DNA from: Lagopus muta
Lineage: Eukaryota > Chordata > Aves > Galliformes > Phasianidae
Length of the DNA stretch: 64,000 nt
Reading direction: 5' to 3'
NCBI RefSeq assembly: GCF_023343835.1
Contig: NC_064443.1
Span: forward strand, 10,540,001-10,604,000
A program made the position numbers and the translations under genes. The notes under the pieces were generated by a model. The model did no database searches, had not been told where the DNA came from, and saw only the letters and a list, made by a program, of their open reading frames with translations. This document shows positions 41,691 through 54,120 of this stretch, one piece after another (within the stretch, counting starts at the first letter, position 1; each line of letters opens with the position of its first letter).

Positions 41691-44600
41691 GAGCTGAGTC
41701 CCCTCCATGTTGCTGAGGTGCTGCTCAACACAGGAGAAAGTGACACCATGCTCTGCAGAGAGACCATGAGTGAGTAATTGTGGGTAGGGGGGGCTTCATC
41801 TTTCAAACCTTGGCAGTTCTCTCTTTTTTTTCATGTTGGGGAATCACTGAAGACCATGTCAGACATCACATAGTGCCCCAATAAGCTCCACAAGTGGGTT
41901 CTTTTCCCACAAAGCCTGTTTGCTGGGTTTGCAGTATGTTCAGGACATTTATCTGCCCTCCCCCCCCCCACCATCTTATCAAAGAGATGAAATCAACGAA
42001 GCAGTTCCAGCTGCCTTGAGAGACATCTCCTATTTCCTGCTTCAGCACAGGGGTTAAGAACAACGTTTCTGTTCATCACAGAAATAAACATTAAATGAAT
42101 GTTGAGTTATATCCCTCTTGTGACTAATGTTCTAGCTTGTTTTCTAACATTAATTCTTCATATACTTTTTTTTTTCCCTCTTACATTTGTCCAGACTCCT
42201 GTGTTCCTGGGGGAATAATTACCCACTCAGCAGTTACTCTGAAGTCCAATTGTAATAGTTGGCAAACCTCCATTCTTCCATGCAAGCTTTCAAAATAATA
42301 CTTTAGCTTATTTCAAATAGCACCACTCTCTGGAACTTCTTCCCAATTTACTTTGCCTTGGATTGATATTCATTTCACTGCTTGTTGAGAGCTGACCGCT
42401 TTGCTTGTCACAAGGCAGATATTCTCAGCAGAACAATTACAAACAAACAAAAAACAGAACAGAGGGAAGGCGTGTTTAAAAATGATCCATTGTGATGTAA
42501 TGGTCTATTTCCTCATCTAATGAATCCTTACTAGGAATGTAAGCAATGAAGAAAACACTGATTCAAACCTGGATTATAATTCACCAAAATACAGATGTGA
42601 TCATAGGAAGTATTTTCATTCACACCAACCTTGGAGTTGTCAGAAAGTTTGGGTAAATTTGGTCATGTGTTCTGTGACCTAAAAATGTGCATTTTCTTAT
42701 TCTGTAGGGACTTGGGGACAAAACATTCACTGTACTGGCATAATAAGAAATAACTGAGAGCTGAATTCAGATCACTGGTATATACTTTTTCCTATAAACA
42801 CTGCTTGGGAGGAAACCGCGTCCTTTCCCAACTGTGCTACTATTTAATTTATGTCTACATGACCAGAAGCAACCCACCTCATCTCCTTTCTCTTCGTTTT
42901 TTCCATCTGTTCCCTGAGGATAATAGTCTTGGCACCGTATGATACTGAACAAACTGATGTTCAAAAACTGCATTTAGGTTGTCTGGTGAAGGAAATATAG
43001 CAAAAAGTTGATGACAAAGCCTTGTCTTCAGGACACTTGAGCTGTTCCAATGTCATGGGGAGTGTGGCAGATCCTGGAAGGAGAACCTGGAATCAATGAA
43101 TGGGAGAGAAGAGCACATCATATTTAACTATTTCACTCTTCCTTAACTCTACTTAATGACATGCTAACTCAGTTTTTTCCTAAAATAAAGAGAGATCGCT
43201 CTAAACCTTTGAACATCACCCAGTGTTTGACCAAGTGTCTGGATTTTATTTTTCTTTTGGCCTAAGCCTGTATTTAATTGTGAGCATTTCATGAACCAGT
43301 GGATGCAGTAGGGCTCGTCTGGATAGCACGACAGCTCCTCTCACTCAACAAGCATCACCTCCATTTTTACAGTTCAGCATTGATCATGGTAACTTGTCAG
43401 GCTTAGCTAAACTTCACTACTGTAATTCCCTTTTGCAAGCAAATTCCTATCTTGATATCACAGCCTAAGGTAAATATAGACAAGTTTCTGCTCTGCAAAG
43501 TATCACGGTGCCAGCCTACTCACAACTTTGCTAGGGTGACCAGTCAAGAACACTGACTTCGCTTTTACTCCAGAAATAAGAGAGTTATCACTGATCTGAG
43601 AGGATGGAAAAAAGGCTGGTTCTAAGACATCATTTTTCTCTTTTAGCGTGCAAAGTCAATTATAATCACAAGTGTATGTTGTTTGCAACAACCAGCACTA
43701 ACCAGGAATTTCACTGCTTGGCACAGAAGAGGATGAAGAAATCAATTGCAAACTCTGTGTCTTTATCAAAATCGATCCTGTAATTAAATATTTACCTTCA
43801 AGACTTGTCCAGCACAAAATTACTTTTTTTTTTTTAAAGGATGATATCCTTCCCTCTGCTCTACATGCTAAAATCAATGTACGTGGATTATTTAAACCCT
43901 ACCAAATTTTACTCTCTTTTTCTTTTTATACAGTTTTAAATCTTCCAGTGTCTTCACTTCATGAACTCTCATAAATGCTTCTGCTAACATTTCAGGTCAC
44001 CTCTCCGTTACTTTCCCATTCCCCTTGCTGCTTTTGCCCCATGCCCAGCTTCTGCTGAACAGCACTAATTCTGCTGTAGGAGGGGACACTGCACTGCCAC
44101 AGTCACACTGGAAATCCTGTTGGACTTTAAACTTGGAAAACTCAAGCATTTCCAAAATCTTGGGAGCCGTTCTTAATCTGTCAGCATCTTTTTGGGAACG
44201 ATCTAAGAACTGCCTGGGCATTCATAGGAAAACTGAAATTGTCAGACGTTCTTTCCTTCCTCCTGACCTATGTGCAGAGTTGTCAAGATGGACTGTTGCT
44301 TGGGCCAGCACACAGCCAAACAGTTGAATTAGAAGCGTCATCTCAACAACTTAAGGTTGGAATCAGCCCATTTCAACCCAGGCCTGGCAGATGTGCACTG
44401 TCAGCAATGCTGTACCAGGTCTGGTAAAGGGCTGGTGAGACATAAGCAGTGCCAAGTCACAGCAGATCCCCTCCTACAGAGCAGCTCCACGTGTTTCACA
44501 ACTTGCCTGTCCTGCTGTAGCCCCTGGGGTGCTGTGGGTTGATGGGAGGTCTGTAACACCTGCTCAGGTGCACATTCAGGTCTTACCCCTCCTCACAGCA

Positions 44601-45527
44601 CCCTGCTGCAAACAGCTGTATATGCGCCACCCTGATTTCACCGTGGTTGAATGCCAGTTGAGGCTGCTGCTTTATCTGTCTGCCTTCAGCAGAGCTCAAC
44701 AGCAAGTGTTCACAGCAGCTGCTAGTAGATAACGTGTTCACGTTCTTTCCATCACTGCCACAGGGATGAGTACCATGCTTTACTGGCACTCTCTGTGGTG
44801 CTTGCTGTTGCAGGTCCATGGCATCTGCTTGTGCTAGCCTGAGCTCCAGGCAAGGGAAAGACTGCACATCTGCTGGAGTTTTATCCCAGCCATAGGTTGA
44901 AACACAAGGGTACTCCTTTTTAAAGCAAATTCCATTTGCTTCCAGTCTGGAACTGCAATTCTGTGCAGGGAAGGGCCAGGTGTGCAAGTTGATATCCAGT
45001 GTGCAAAGGTGGAAGCAGTGTGGCCTCCAGAAAAGCTGCAGCAACAGCCCAGTGCCAGACTGAGGTACAGTATTGCAGCCTTTGACGTCATTCCAGCACA
45101 ATCAGACTCCGGCGTCTGTTGGATAGGACATTGCACACAGTCCCCCCTCCCTGAGAACTCATTGTGCAACACTGAAACAGATTTCACTGAGGAATCAAGC
45201 CCAGCTCTGCCCTGCAGAGAATTGGCTCAGCACTGCCAGGATCAGGCCTTAACTGCACAGAAATAGATTAGATCGGTGTCAGGCTGCTCAGAAAGCTGTC
45301 TGATTATTTGTCTTCAGGCAAAAACATTTTAAAATATAGAGGGGACACCAGCATGCAGCAGCAAAATGATGGATGCAAGAGCTGTGTGCCCTCCCAAGCT
45401 GAGCTGTTTGCATGAGGCAGAAGGAGAAGATTTGAACGCCACTTCAATTTGTTGCTAGGACAGTGCTCACTGCAATTGGGCTTGGGCAAAAAAAGTAAAA
45501 GTTACCAAAATCTGGGAGGCATATAGG
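41691..45527. other. Intergenic, nothing coding recognised
   Basis: The stretch contains T/A-runs at 42169-42177 and 43826-43837. The 172-codon antisense frame at 44583-45101 has no recognisable similarity or start context. Confidence 0.6.
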
Positions 45528-45925
45528 ATAGAATCATGAAATCATAAAGGTTGAAGAAGACCACTAAGACCATCCAGTCCAACCATCAAACCATCACCAT
45601 CAATATAGCCCACCAGACTGTGTCCCTCAGTGCCACATCTCCGTGGTTACTGAGCACCTCCAGGGACGGTGACTCCACTGCTCCTGGGCAGCCTGTGCCA
45701 ATGCATCACACACTTTCTGAGAAGAATTTCTTCCTAATATCCAACCTAAACCTCCCCTGGTGCAACTTAAGGCCACCTCTGCGTATTGCTGTTACCCTGA
45801 AGCAGAGGCTAATTGCCACCTCACCATAACCCCTTTCAAGAGCTGTAGAGAGCAGTAAGGTCTCCACTAAGACTCCTATTCCCCAGACTGAACCATCCCA
45901 GTTCCCTCGGCCACTCATGTCATCA
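45528..45925 (-). mobile_element. CR1 LINE fragment, about 400 bases
   Basis: The antisense copy reads ATAGAATCATGAAATCATAA, GACCATCCAGTCCAACCATC, CACCTCCAGGGACGGTGACT, CCTAATATCCAACCTAAACC and ACTGAACCATCCCAGTTCCC. It is 5'-truncated near GGCCACTCATG. Confidence 0.95.
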
Positions 45926-48900
45926 GTCAGAATAAGTGCTTGGAGATGTTTATGTCTTTTCTGGGATAAAGGAATCAAGGGATGTTGACGGGGAAGCCAA
46001 AAGACGACGATATTTTGTGGCAGGGGGTGGGAGAAATCAGAGCATAAGGTGCAAAAGGCACAGGAAGAACTTGACACAGGCAGGAGCAAAAAAGGCCTTA
46101 GGGCTCCCAGGCAGCTCCATTGGAACAAATGGCTCAATGTTGGACTGGAGCATGGGCTGCCACCTCCAAGGAGAAGGCTGAGGGCTGGCAGTTCCATCCA
46201 GCCAAGAGAAATGAGCAGCAAAGGGGCCTCTGGCCTGGAGGATGGAGCAGCAGCAGGGCAGGCTGTGCAGCACGGGTGAGGCACAGTGCTGGAAGTGGGG
46301 ATGGAGAGGTGTCCCAGCCCTCAAAGCTCAGTGAGTGAGACAAGTCCTCATAAAAACATGAGCCAGCAGGAAAGTTTCAGCAACCCAAAAGAAGAGGTGC
46401 GGGAAAGAATAAAAATGCTGAGAAGTCACCTCAAGCAGAGGCTCCTGAGCCACGTTGGAAGGCGGCCACCGCATGGGACAGGGCCAGGCAGGGAACTTGG
46501 CACTTCTCAGCCCTCTCTGGAGCCCGCTGAGACAGTAGACAAAAAGTTTTGTCAGCTCAATTACTGCAGCCTCCTCCTCCCTCTTCCCCACCTTCAAGAG
46601 GAAGATGTGCCAGGAGCTTCTCTGGCTGGCTACAGGGCCACGTGCCTGCAGAGAAGCCATGTGGGCTGCTCCAAGGGGCCACAGTGAGCAACTGCATGCT
46701 GATGGAGCTGCAGGATTCACCTCTGAAAAGAGAATGCACTGTGACCCACAATGCGCAAAGTCCCAGATCTAACACAGCATATGGGGCATGGAAGGTAGAT
46801 CAGTCAAACTGCTGCAGTTCTCACTGGGCTGATCCCAAACAACTTGAGACCTTCACTTAAGAACTGGGCTCTGTTCCTCCTGCTGCAACAACACATGGAT
46901 ATATTGCAGTGGTGAAACTGCTTGCTTCACACTTTACCATTGCCAAAGACAGAAGATGATTTACAAGATGCTAGGAAAAGCATCAAGAAAATAAACAAGA
47001 GACTTCAACTAGCCCTTGAGAATGGCTTAGCCATAGCTCAGGCTCAGTAAGCACTGAAAAGTCTACATGAAACTAAATATGAGGATAACAGAAATCTAAG
47101 CATTCTTACAAGAGCATTTCCCACAGCCAGCACTGATCCGAGCAGCTTTAACAAGCTTCATTAAATTAAATTTGGGAAGCTTGCAAAGGGGGTACTGGCC
47201 AGAGGGGCTGGATCTGAAGGACAGGCACCAGCTGGCTTTCACTGCAGGGTACAGCCTTGGGATCAGCAAACTTCAGTCTGTGTAACACGTGGCAGGCCAC
47301 TGCAGAGCATGCAGCACAGCAAGCACTTGCAGGCTCTTCTCCATGCCTGGATAGTGTCCTGCTGTGTTCCTATAATTTGAATGTTAGCTGCTGTATCAAG
47401 ATGTTTCCCAGTGAGACAGAGGCTGCCAGCCTGAGCCTGAACCAAAGCTGCTCCAAAAAGTCGTGATTTACTTTGGACACGCTGCTGCTGGCAGGGGGAA
47501 AAGTGATGGGAAAGCAGAGAGCTCACCGAGCTGCTCCTCTGGCACCAGCTGAGCAGAGCCAACATTTCACAACCCCTGGGGAGATGGATGGGAAGGGAAA
47601 CCATTTCAGTGGGCACCAGAATGCAATCAAGCCTCTTCAGCAACAGAAACGACTGTCATCCCTGTGCCGTGCCTCAGCCTTCCAGTGTTGCAAAATCCCT
47701 CCTCATGTTATATGCAGGCAGTAGGGTTTCTAATTTAGAAGCTGCGCTGGAACAAGAACAGAAGAGGCATTCAGGGGTGAGGGTTTCATCTGGCACAAAT
47801 ATGCAGTCACCAGCGAGATTGCTGCTGTACCTGAAAGCAGCTCCCATCAGAAGCTCTGAGCACCACTGCTCCCATTCCCTCAATGACAAGTCCACCCTCT
47901 ATCTCTGGTGTGGCCATTTAGATGTAGCAGCTGCTAGGTTGAACTCAAGGAGAGATCACAAAACCTGTGGAGGAGCAGCCCTCAGCCCAAAGGCAGCAAT
48001 GCTGGTGCTTGCTCCAGGCAGCCCAGCTGTGCTTAGCACACGGTGCTGATAAGGAGAGATGCTGGTGCAATGTGGGAAGTAAGGAAGTGGTAAGGAGGAA
48101 AACATCAATTAACCTTATCTCCTCACCACTAAAATCAGATAGCAGCATGGGAGCCAGTTACTAAGCCCTCAGTAGTCAACAAGACACCTCCAGAAGGAGG
48201 ATGGGCAGAGAGCTCAATGCAATGAGAACCGAGTCAGACAGAGCCACTTTCCTACGGCACGACCTCAGGAGACATCTGTCTGCATCTGAGCTGAGGAAAA
48301 AAGGGTTTTCCTGCAAACCAAAGGGACCCACGGGGAGCAGGTGTCATTCAGCAATGACAGCATTCACACCTAGGAAGAGAGAACAGCCAAAAAAAAAAAA
48401 AAATGAAGTTACATTAGAATTAGTGTTGGCAGCACTGCTATGAGAGAATGCTCAGAGAAGGGAGAGAGGTTTTAGGTCCTGTCTGTAAAGGCTCTGGGGA
48501 CAAGCACCATTTAGAGTGTGACCAGTTCTGTGTCTTGTTGCCTGGGACTTTTGCCCCATCTTGGCAAAGAAAGAGGGTGACAGCTCAGGAGGACCCATCC
48601 CCTCAGCTGTGGGCTCTGAGAACAAGAGCTTGAACAAAGTGAGCCCCTGTCTGCACCCAGCACTGGAACAGGAAGGTCAGGAGCAGTGGCAGAGCCTCGT
48701 TACTCAGATGACGCTTTTCCTTTGTCTCTTGGGAAGGAATTGTAGACAAGGACAAGACCAAAGAACTGCCAATCTGTAACAGAGCAGCTTCCAGCAGAGG
48801 CCAAGTTTGGATGCATTGGAGGAAAATCTTCGATAGCATCCCAGTTCCAGGAAGAGTGCAATACGTTGAGTGTTTGCTCATGTTGGGATAGCTGCAGAAC

Positions 48901-51392
48901 CACAGCAGGGCAGACAGGCTATTTATAAGTGTATCAGATGTCAGCTAAGCTCTCTGCACTTTCTGCGGAGCACACAAGCCTAATGAGAAAGGACACAGAC
49001 AGAGAGGAGCAAATGTGCACAAGTTAAAGAGGTGTCCATTAATACAATACATATCAGGAAGAACAGCAGCTGGCCCCATGCCCAGCACTGCTTACAAGGC
49101 CTCTCCAAGCCAAGGAAGATCACTTTACTACCGGCACCGTGAGAAAAAAAGGCTGAGAATGCTCAGTTTGATGGCTGTGCATTATTAGATGGAGAACTGT
49201 TTGCCCCTGAAAAAAGAAGGATCCAAACCTATTCATAGATATTTCATTATGCCCTAAGTATGTGGTGTGTAACAAAACAAGAGGCCTGCTAAAGAGTTAC
49301 TTACCTCTCTCCAAACCTACTACAGGAGAGCTAAAATAGATCTAAGCACAGTCAAAATATAGTTGTTCCAATTAATGTTCCAGCTAGCATCTGCTCTTTT
49401 TAATTAGTTGAAGTCTGGTTTCGTCTGGAGACAGAATTGCTGAGCAGAAGCACGCTGGCTTCTTTTCTGCTTAGCCTGCTCTTCTGATCTCTCCTGGTCT
49501 TTGGAAACTTTTTCCCCACTTCACAGAGGCTAGAGCCTCTTGTGCACTCAGTGCTCACAGGTTCTCCATACATTTCATTGCAATCAGCTTCAAATCTGTT
49601 TCCAGTAGAAGGAAAACTGAGTTTTTGCAGATGGCCTCCCTACCACGCACACACATCTCTGTGTTTGTGCATTGTTTTGTTTACTGACGACTCAGTTTTC
49701 CTCTGCATGCAGGCATTTTTGTTGAGCAGATGCAAGTGGAAAGAGAAGGGCTCCCCAGAACCTGTTAACCTTCCTGTTTTGCTCGAAGCTTGCTGATCCT
49801 TCACCTCACCCTTTGTAACGCAACCTTTGAGGATCTGCATGTTTCAGTTGCACACAGATGAATAATTTACAAGCCACGGCTGTTGGAACAAACAAACTCC
49901 TGCTCTGCCCTTCTGCTCTGTCCAAGCCCTCGATGGCTCGTCTTAAATTTCCTTCACTTTGCTAAAACCTCCAGGACTTCAGCAGCATTCAGAAACCTTT
50001 TAAGGAGAAACTGGCGAGGGAATTGCAGAGTGGCATTGCAGAGCAGCAAACAGCACCCACAGCAAGTATTCCTTTTATCTCTGAGCAGGGCATTGACCTG
50101 TTGTACAAACTCCGGGTAGGAAAGCCACTGGCAAAGCAACCTCAGATGTAATATTTACCCAAGAGGAGACATTTCAGTGGAAAACAAACTACAGGATCTG
50201 CTGACATCCTGGTGGAGAAAACAGTGGGCATTCACTCAGGTGCAGTCAATGGGATAGGAACAGGATGTGGAAACTTTCTAGCATTTCCAAGTACAAGGCT
50301 GCCCTTGCATGAGTTTTCACTATCCATGCACAGCTACAAGAAGCCCCATGTGTGGTATCAGTGCTTCTCTGAGCCCCACAGCTCCACACTTGGAGCAGAG
50401 ATGCAAACTGAGGGTCCTGCAAGAAAACAGCCAGGCTGGCACCAAACATTTACAAACCACATCGCCAGTACCCAGCGATGCCTCATTCTCTGGCAAGAAA
50501 AGGTAGATCCTATGAGCTACCCTGGGGATATGAGCCACAGTTTTGGACCACAGATAATAGCTCCTGTCAGAGCTTCTCTGGAGCAACAGACAGGATTGAA
50601 ACAGCTCTGGAGCAAAGTGAATAGCAGGGTTGTTTTTATCTTTAATCCTTTCCACATGAGCAGAAATGGTTTGGAGCCATAAAGCATGTGCTCTCTTTTG
50701 CAGCTCTTAGAAATTAGCCTGACCCATGACTTTAGGAATCCTTCTTGTTCTGACCCACATGCCCCTCCGAAGGAACTATGTGTGCAGGGTGCATGGGATC
50801 ACCAGTTCCACCACCACAAACAGCAGCTTCACCATCTCCCTGAGCACAGACTGGCACTGACAGAAGCAATCCCACCATCCCATGCGTCTCTTCCTCAGCC
50901 CATCATGGTGAGCAAAATAAAAGGATCTTTTCCTCGGGCAGGGTATTTTTCAGCTGGATGGGTTCCCATGCAGTCACAGCAGCTGTAGTTTTGCCACAAA
51001 GCAAGCGCCAGGAAAACGGCTGGAATGGTGCCTTAAGAGCTTAATGTAAAATCACGGAGTTGCAACCTCGTGTTCCTGGGTCAATTGTCCCTGCAAATAG
51101 CAAGAATTTATAGCCTTGGTTAGGCAAGTCTCTTTGGCTTCAGCTCACTGTGACTCTCTTTACAGTGGGCCAAATGCAAACTCCTAGGCCCCAAATGTAC
51201 TTAGCTTTGAGGGAAAGCTGGAACTATTTTTCGATTTGGGATTAGGGCTAAACAGTTCTTCAGAACTGGCCTTGAAATTGTAACAATATCGTTTACTTAT
51301 ATCATTACCAAAGCAAGGCAGTGGGGCCATTCAGGGGCCCAAGCTCAGCCTCCTAGACCTTACCTTCTGCAATTTGGAGAACATCTGAAATC
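45926..51392. other. Intergenic, nothing coding recognised
   Basis: A GC-richer patch at 46000-46700 has several overlapping open frames on both strands but no recognisable protein. An A-run lies at 48391-48404. Homeodomain-type AATTAG motifs lie near 49370-49410. Confidence 0.55.
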
Positions 51393-51475
51393 TGCATCCT
51401 CAGAGGTTTTCAAATCAGCTGGGAAAGGCCTCGTGCAGCCTGAGTTAGCCCTGCTTGGAGCAGGAGGTTGGACCT
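51393..51475 (+). mobile_element. Old CR1 LINE fragment
   Basis: TCAGAGGTTTTCAAATCAGC, AGCCTGAGTTAGCCCTGCTT and GGAGCAGGAGGTTGGAC follow the sense end of an older CR1 subfamily ('agttagccctgctt...gagcaggaggttggac'). Confidence 0.65.
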
Positions 51476-52433
51476 GGAATCAGGAGCTAGCAGAGCCTCA
51501 CACAAACATGGCTGGAGATGGCTGAACCACAAAGCAACACCATTTGGGAAGGACCACTGAAGGCCTTTTGGTCTTCATGTTGGGTGAGGTAGCCCAGGAA
51601 GACACTGGGAGTAAGGACCAGTGGCAGGATGACCTGAATAAGTCCTGCTCCACCAGCCTGTTTGCCAAGAGGAGAGCTGAGCTGGCAGCTCTTCTTGCAG
51701 AGCCGTCTCTGGGGGTATTCCTCCTTCAAGAGCCAGAGGCTTTTCTTGGTGCTCCTCGTGGCTGGAAAACTCACCTATAACACAAAAGGATGGGAAATGG
51801 GGGTCACTGAGCCCTGCAGTACAAGATTGCTGCCAACCTGTAGCTGGCCTCTAGCTAAAAAAATTTACCTTGAGATAAAATCCCTCCTTGAAGAAAGCTT
51901 CAGATGAAGGGAAAGCAGCAGTGCTGTTGGCAGACCACAGTCAGACAGAGCTGGCCACCTCCAGTAGAGCACTTACACTGTATGTGCTATGGATCTCAAT
52001 CCCTTCCTTCTGCCTTGAGTGCTACCCTGGAAACTGGCTCTGATTTGCCTTTCTTCCTCTTGGGATGCGCTGGGTTCTGCAGATGCATTGTTCAGCAGGA
52101 AAAGAAAAACAAAAGCTCCAGAGAAAGAAAATAACCACCAATCCATGTGGTGTTTCTGTGCCACTTGCTGTTAGTTAGGTTGTTCCCTTTGTGTGGTGTG
52201 TATCAGGGCACACTTTGAAGAAATCCAAGTGGAAAAACTTAAACAAATGAGTCTCCTTGAGAAGACTTCAGGCAATGGGGAGATGGCTGCTCAGTGACCT
52301 GTGCAGTATCCTAGGTACACAGGGAGTTTCCTGTAAAGATAAGACTACAAAGGAATATTTATTTACCGAGATACTTCTTTAGCTTTCATCTCTGGCAGCG
52401 TTTCTCAATCAGCCGTTTCAAAATGTTTTGCCA
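51476..52433. other. Intergenic, nothing recognised
   Basis: No exon or repeat copy could be supported. Confidence 0.5.
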
Positions 52434-52520
52434 ACACTAATTAACCCTCACAGCACCTCTGGGGTAGGGATCAGCATCCCCATGTCAGAAAAGGAGCAGA
52501 GAAGGCAAGCAACTCCCTCC
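52434..52520 (-). repeat. MIR-like SINE relic
   Basis: TTAACCCTCACAGCACCTCT, GGGGTAGGGATCAGCATCCC and CATGTCAGAAAAGGAGCAGA follow the reverse complement of the MIR 3' half (ttaatcctcacaacaaccc...gaggtagg...tccccattttacagatgagg). Confidence 0.6.
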
Positions 52521-52555
52521 AAGGAAGAAATAAATGGAGCAAAGAAATAAACATA

Positions 52556-52697
52556 TCACAGAATCATTAAGGTTGGAAAAGATCTCTAAGATCATCAAGT
52601 CCAAACATATACCTATCACCAATATTGCTCACTAAGCCATATCCGCACCTATACGGTTCTCAAACAACTCCAGAGACTGCAACTCCACCACCTCCAA
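52556..52697 (-). mobile_element. CR1 LINE 3' end
   Basis: The antisense copy reads CACAGAATCATTAAGGTTGG, AAAAGATCTCTAAGATCATC and AAGTCC, then a diverged body ending CAACTCCACCACCTCC. Confidence 0.92.
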
Positions 52698-53960
52698 CCA
52701 CACCTTCATCTGGAGACAAGAATATCCTGCAGACCCAAGTCTATGCCATAACAAAACCCTCCCCTAAAGGCCCCCAGGTCTGCAGACATCATCCTGCTGG
52801 AAACACAAGAGGCAATCCTCAACTCTTTTCATGCAAACAGCTTGTCTTCCCCAGATCTACATCAGGGAAGCACAGACCAGGCATTTAATAAGGCCCAAAA
52901 TGCGGTGCCCTGAAGCTAAACTGCACAACCAGAAATCCCTAACGAGCTACAGCACCAGTCAGCTGCACAGCCTACGCCACCAAGCAGCCTTTCCCATGAT
53001 GTGCACATGATATTTATTCCATTCATTAACCAAGTTAATGGTGGCTAAGAATAGACCCCAGATGTCCTTCTGGCCTTAAAAACTTCTTTGCCCTCAAGGA
53101 AACACAAAAGCCTAAGTGGCTCATGGCACGTGCGGGATATGAGCCACCAACACCATTTCCACATTTCCAAATATTCCCAAAACACTTTTCTGATTTTAAA
53201 TAATCACTGTTCCAGTTTTGGGAAATCAGAGTTTAGCACAAAACAGAGCAATGGATATGTAGATATCTGCATGATGTAGGGATTAGGCCAGACAGAGCTG
53301 TAGCTGTTCCAATGCCTTCGTTCTCTATGTTATCTGTTTCTGTGATAGCTACTACTGCAAATTTGTAATCCTGTAATAAACTGGTATTTGTGAACAAAGG
53401 GCATTTGATATTGCACCTTCAGAAAAGTGTATTTTAAGTACAATTTACTCCTAAATTATTTTTTTGATAATGGAAATTATTCTACAGCCTTATTTTTGAT
53501 ACATACTCCCAGTACATCTGGGAAATTTCCTAAAATATATCCAAAAAATCCTATGGTTTTTGTATCAGTGCTAAGAATCAAAGTACTCATGTACTGAATA
53601 AAGATTATTATTTTTTTTTTTTCCTCTGTAAGCATTTCCCTTCTGTTGCCTAAGTCCAATCTCTTGATAATCAGCAATCACGGAAAAGAATTAAAACAAT
53701 CAAATGGGATTTTGCACTTACAGAAAAGTGTGCTATTTATTGCATGACTTATTCAGATGGAAAAAGCTGTTTGGAAACCTATCTGTAAATAAAGGAAACT
53801 GCTATTTTGGAAAGCCAGAATTATTTTAATAGAGAGTCTAAAGAAGAATGTGATCCATTTGGAATTGATTTGGTCTTCTCAGAAGCAGGAAAGAGAAAAT
53901 ACAGAAACTGAAAATCGTTTCCTCCGTAATTCGCTTTCCTCAATTGATAGTTTATCAAGT
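52698..53960. other. Intergenic, nothing recognised
   Basis: The stretch is AT-rich towards 53300-53900, with a T-run near 53608-53620. No exon was recognised. Confidence 0.55.
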
Positions 53961-54120
53961 CATATAGAACCATAAAATCACTTAGGTTGGAAAAGGCCAC
54001 TAAGGCCATCCAATTCAACCCCAGCCATCCGCACCGTGCCCACTGACCACATCCCTCAGTGCCACATCTCTACACCCCCAGGGATGGTGACTCCACCACT
54101 CCCTGGGCAGCCTGTGCAGT
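53961..54120 (-). mobile_element. CR1 LINE 3' region
   Basis: The antisense copy reads ATAGAACCATAAAATCACTT, AGGTTGGAAAAGGCCACTAA, GACCACATCCCTCAGTGCCA and GATGGTGACTCCACCACTCC, ending CAGCCTGTGCA. Confidence 0.95.

Noticed and set aside
44583-45101. 172-codon minus-strand frame
   Set aside because: It is unrecognised and cysteine-rich by chance composition, with no exon-like boundaries matching a known protein.
46286-46687. Open frames on both strands around a GC-richer patch
   Set aside because: The overlapping frames in several phases reflect base composition. No protein family or splice pattern was recognised.
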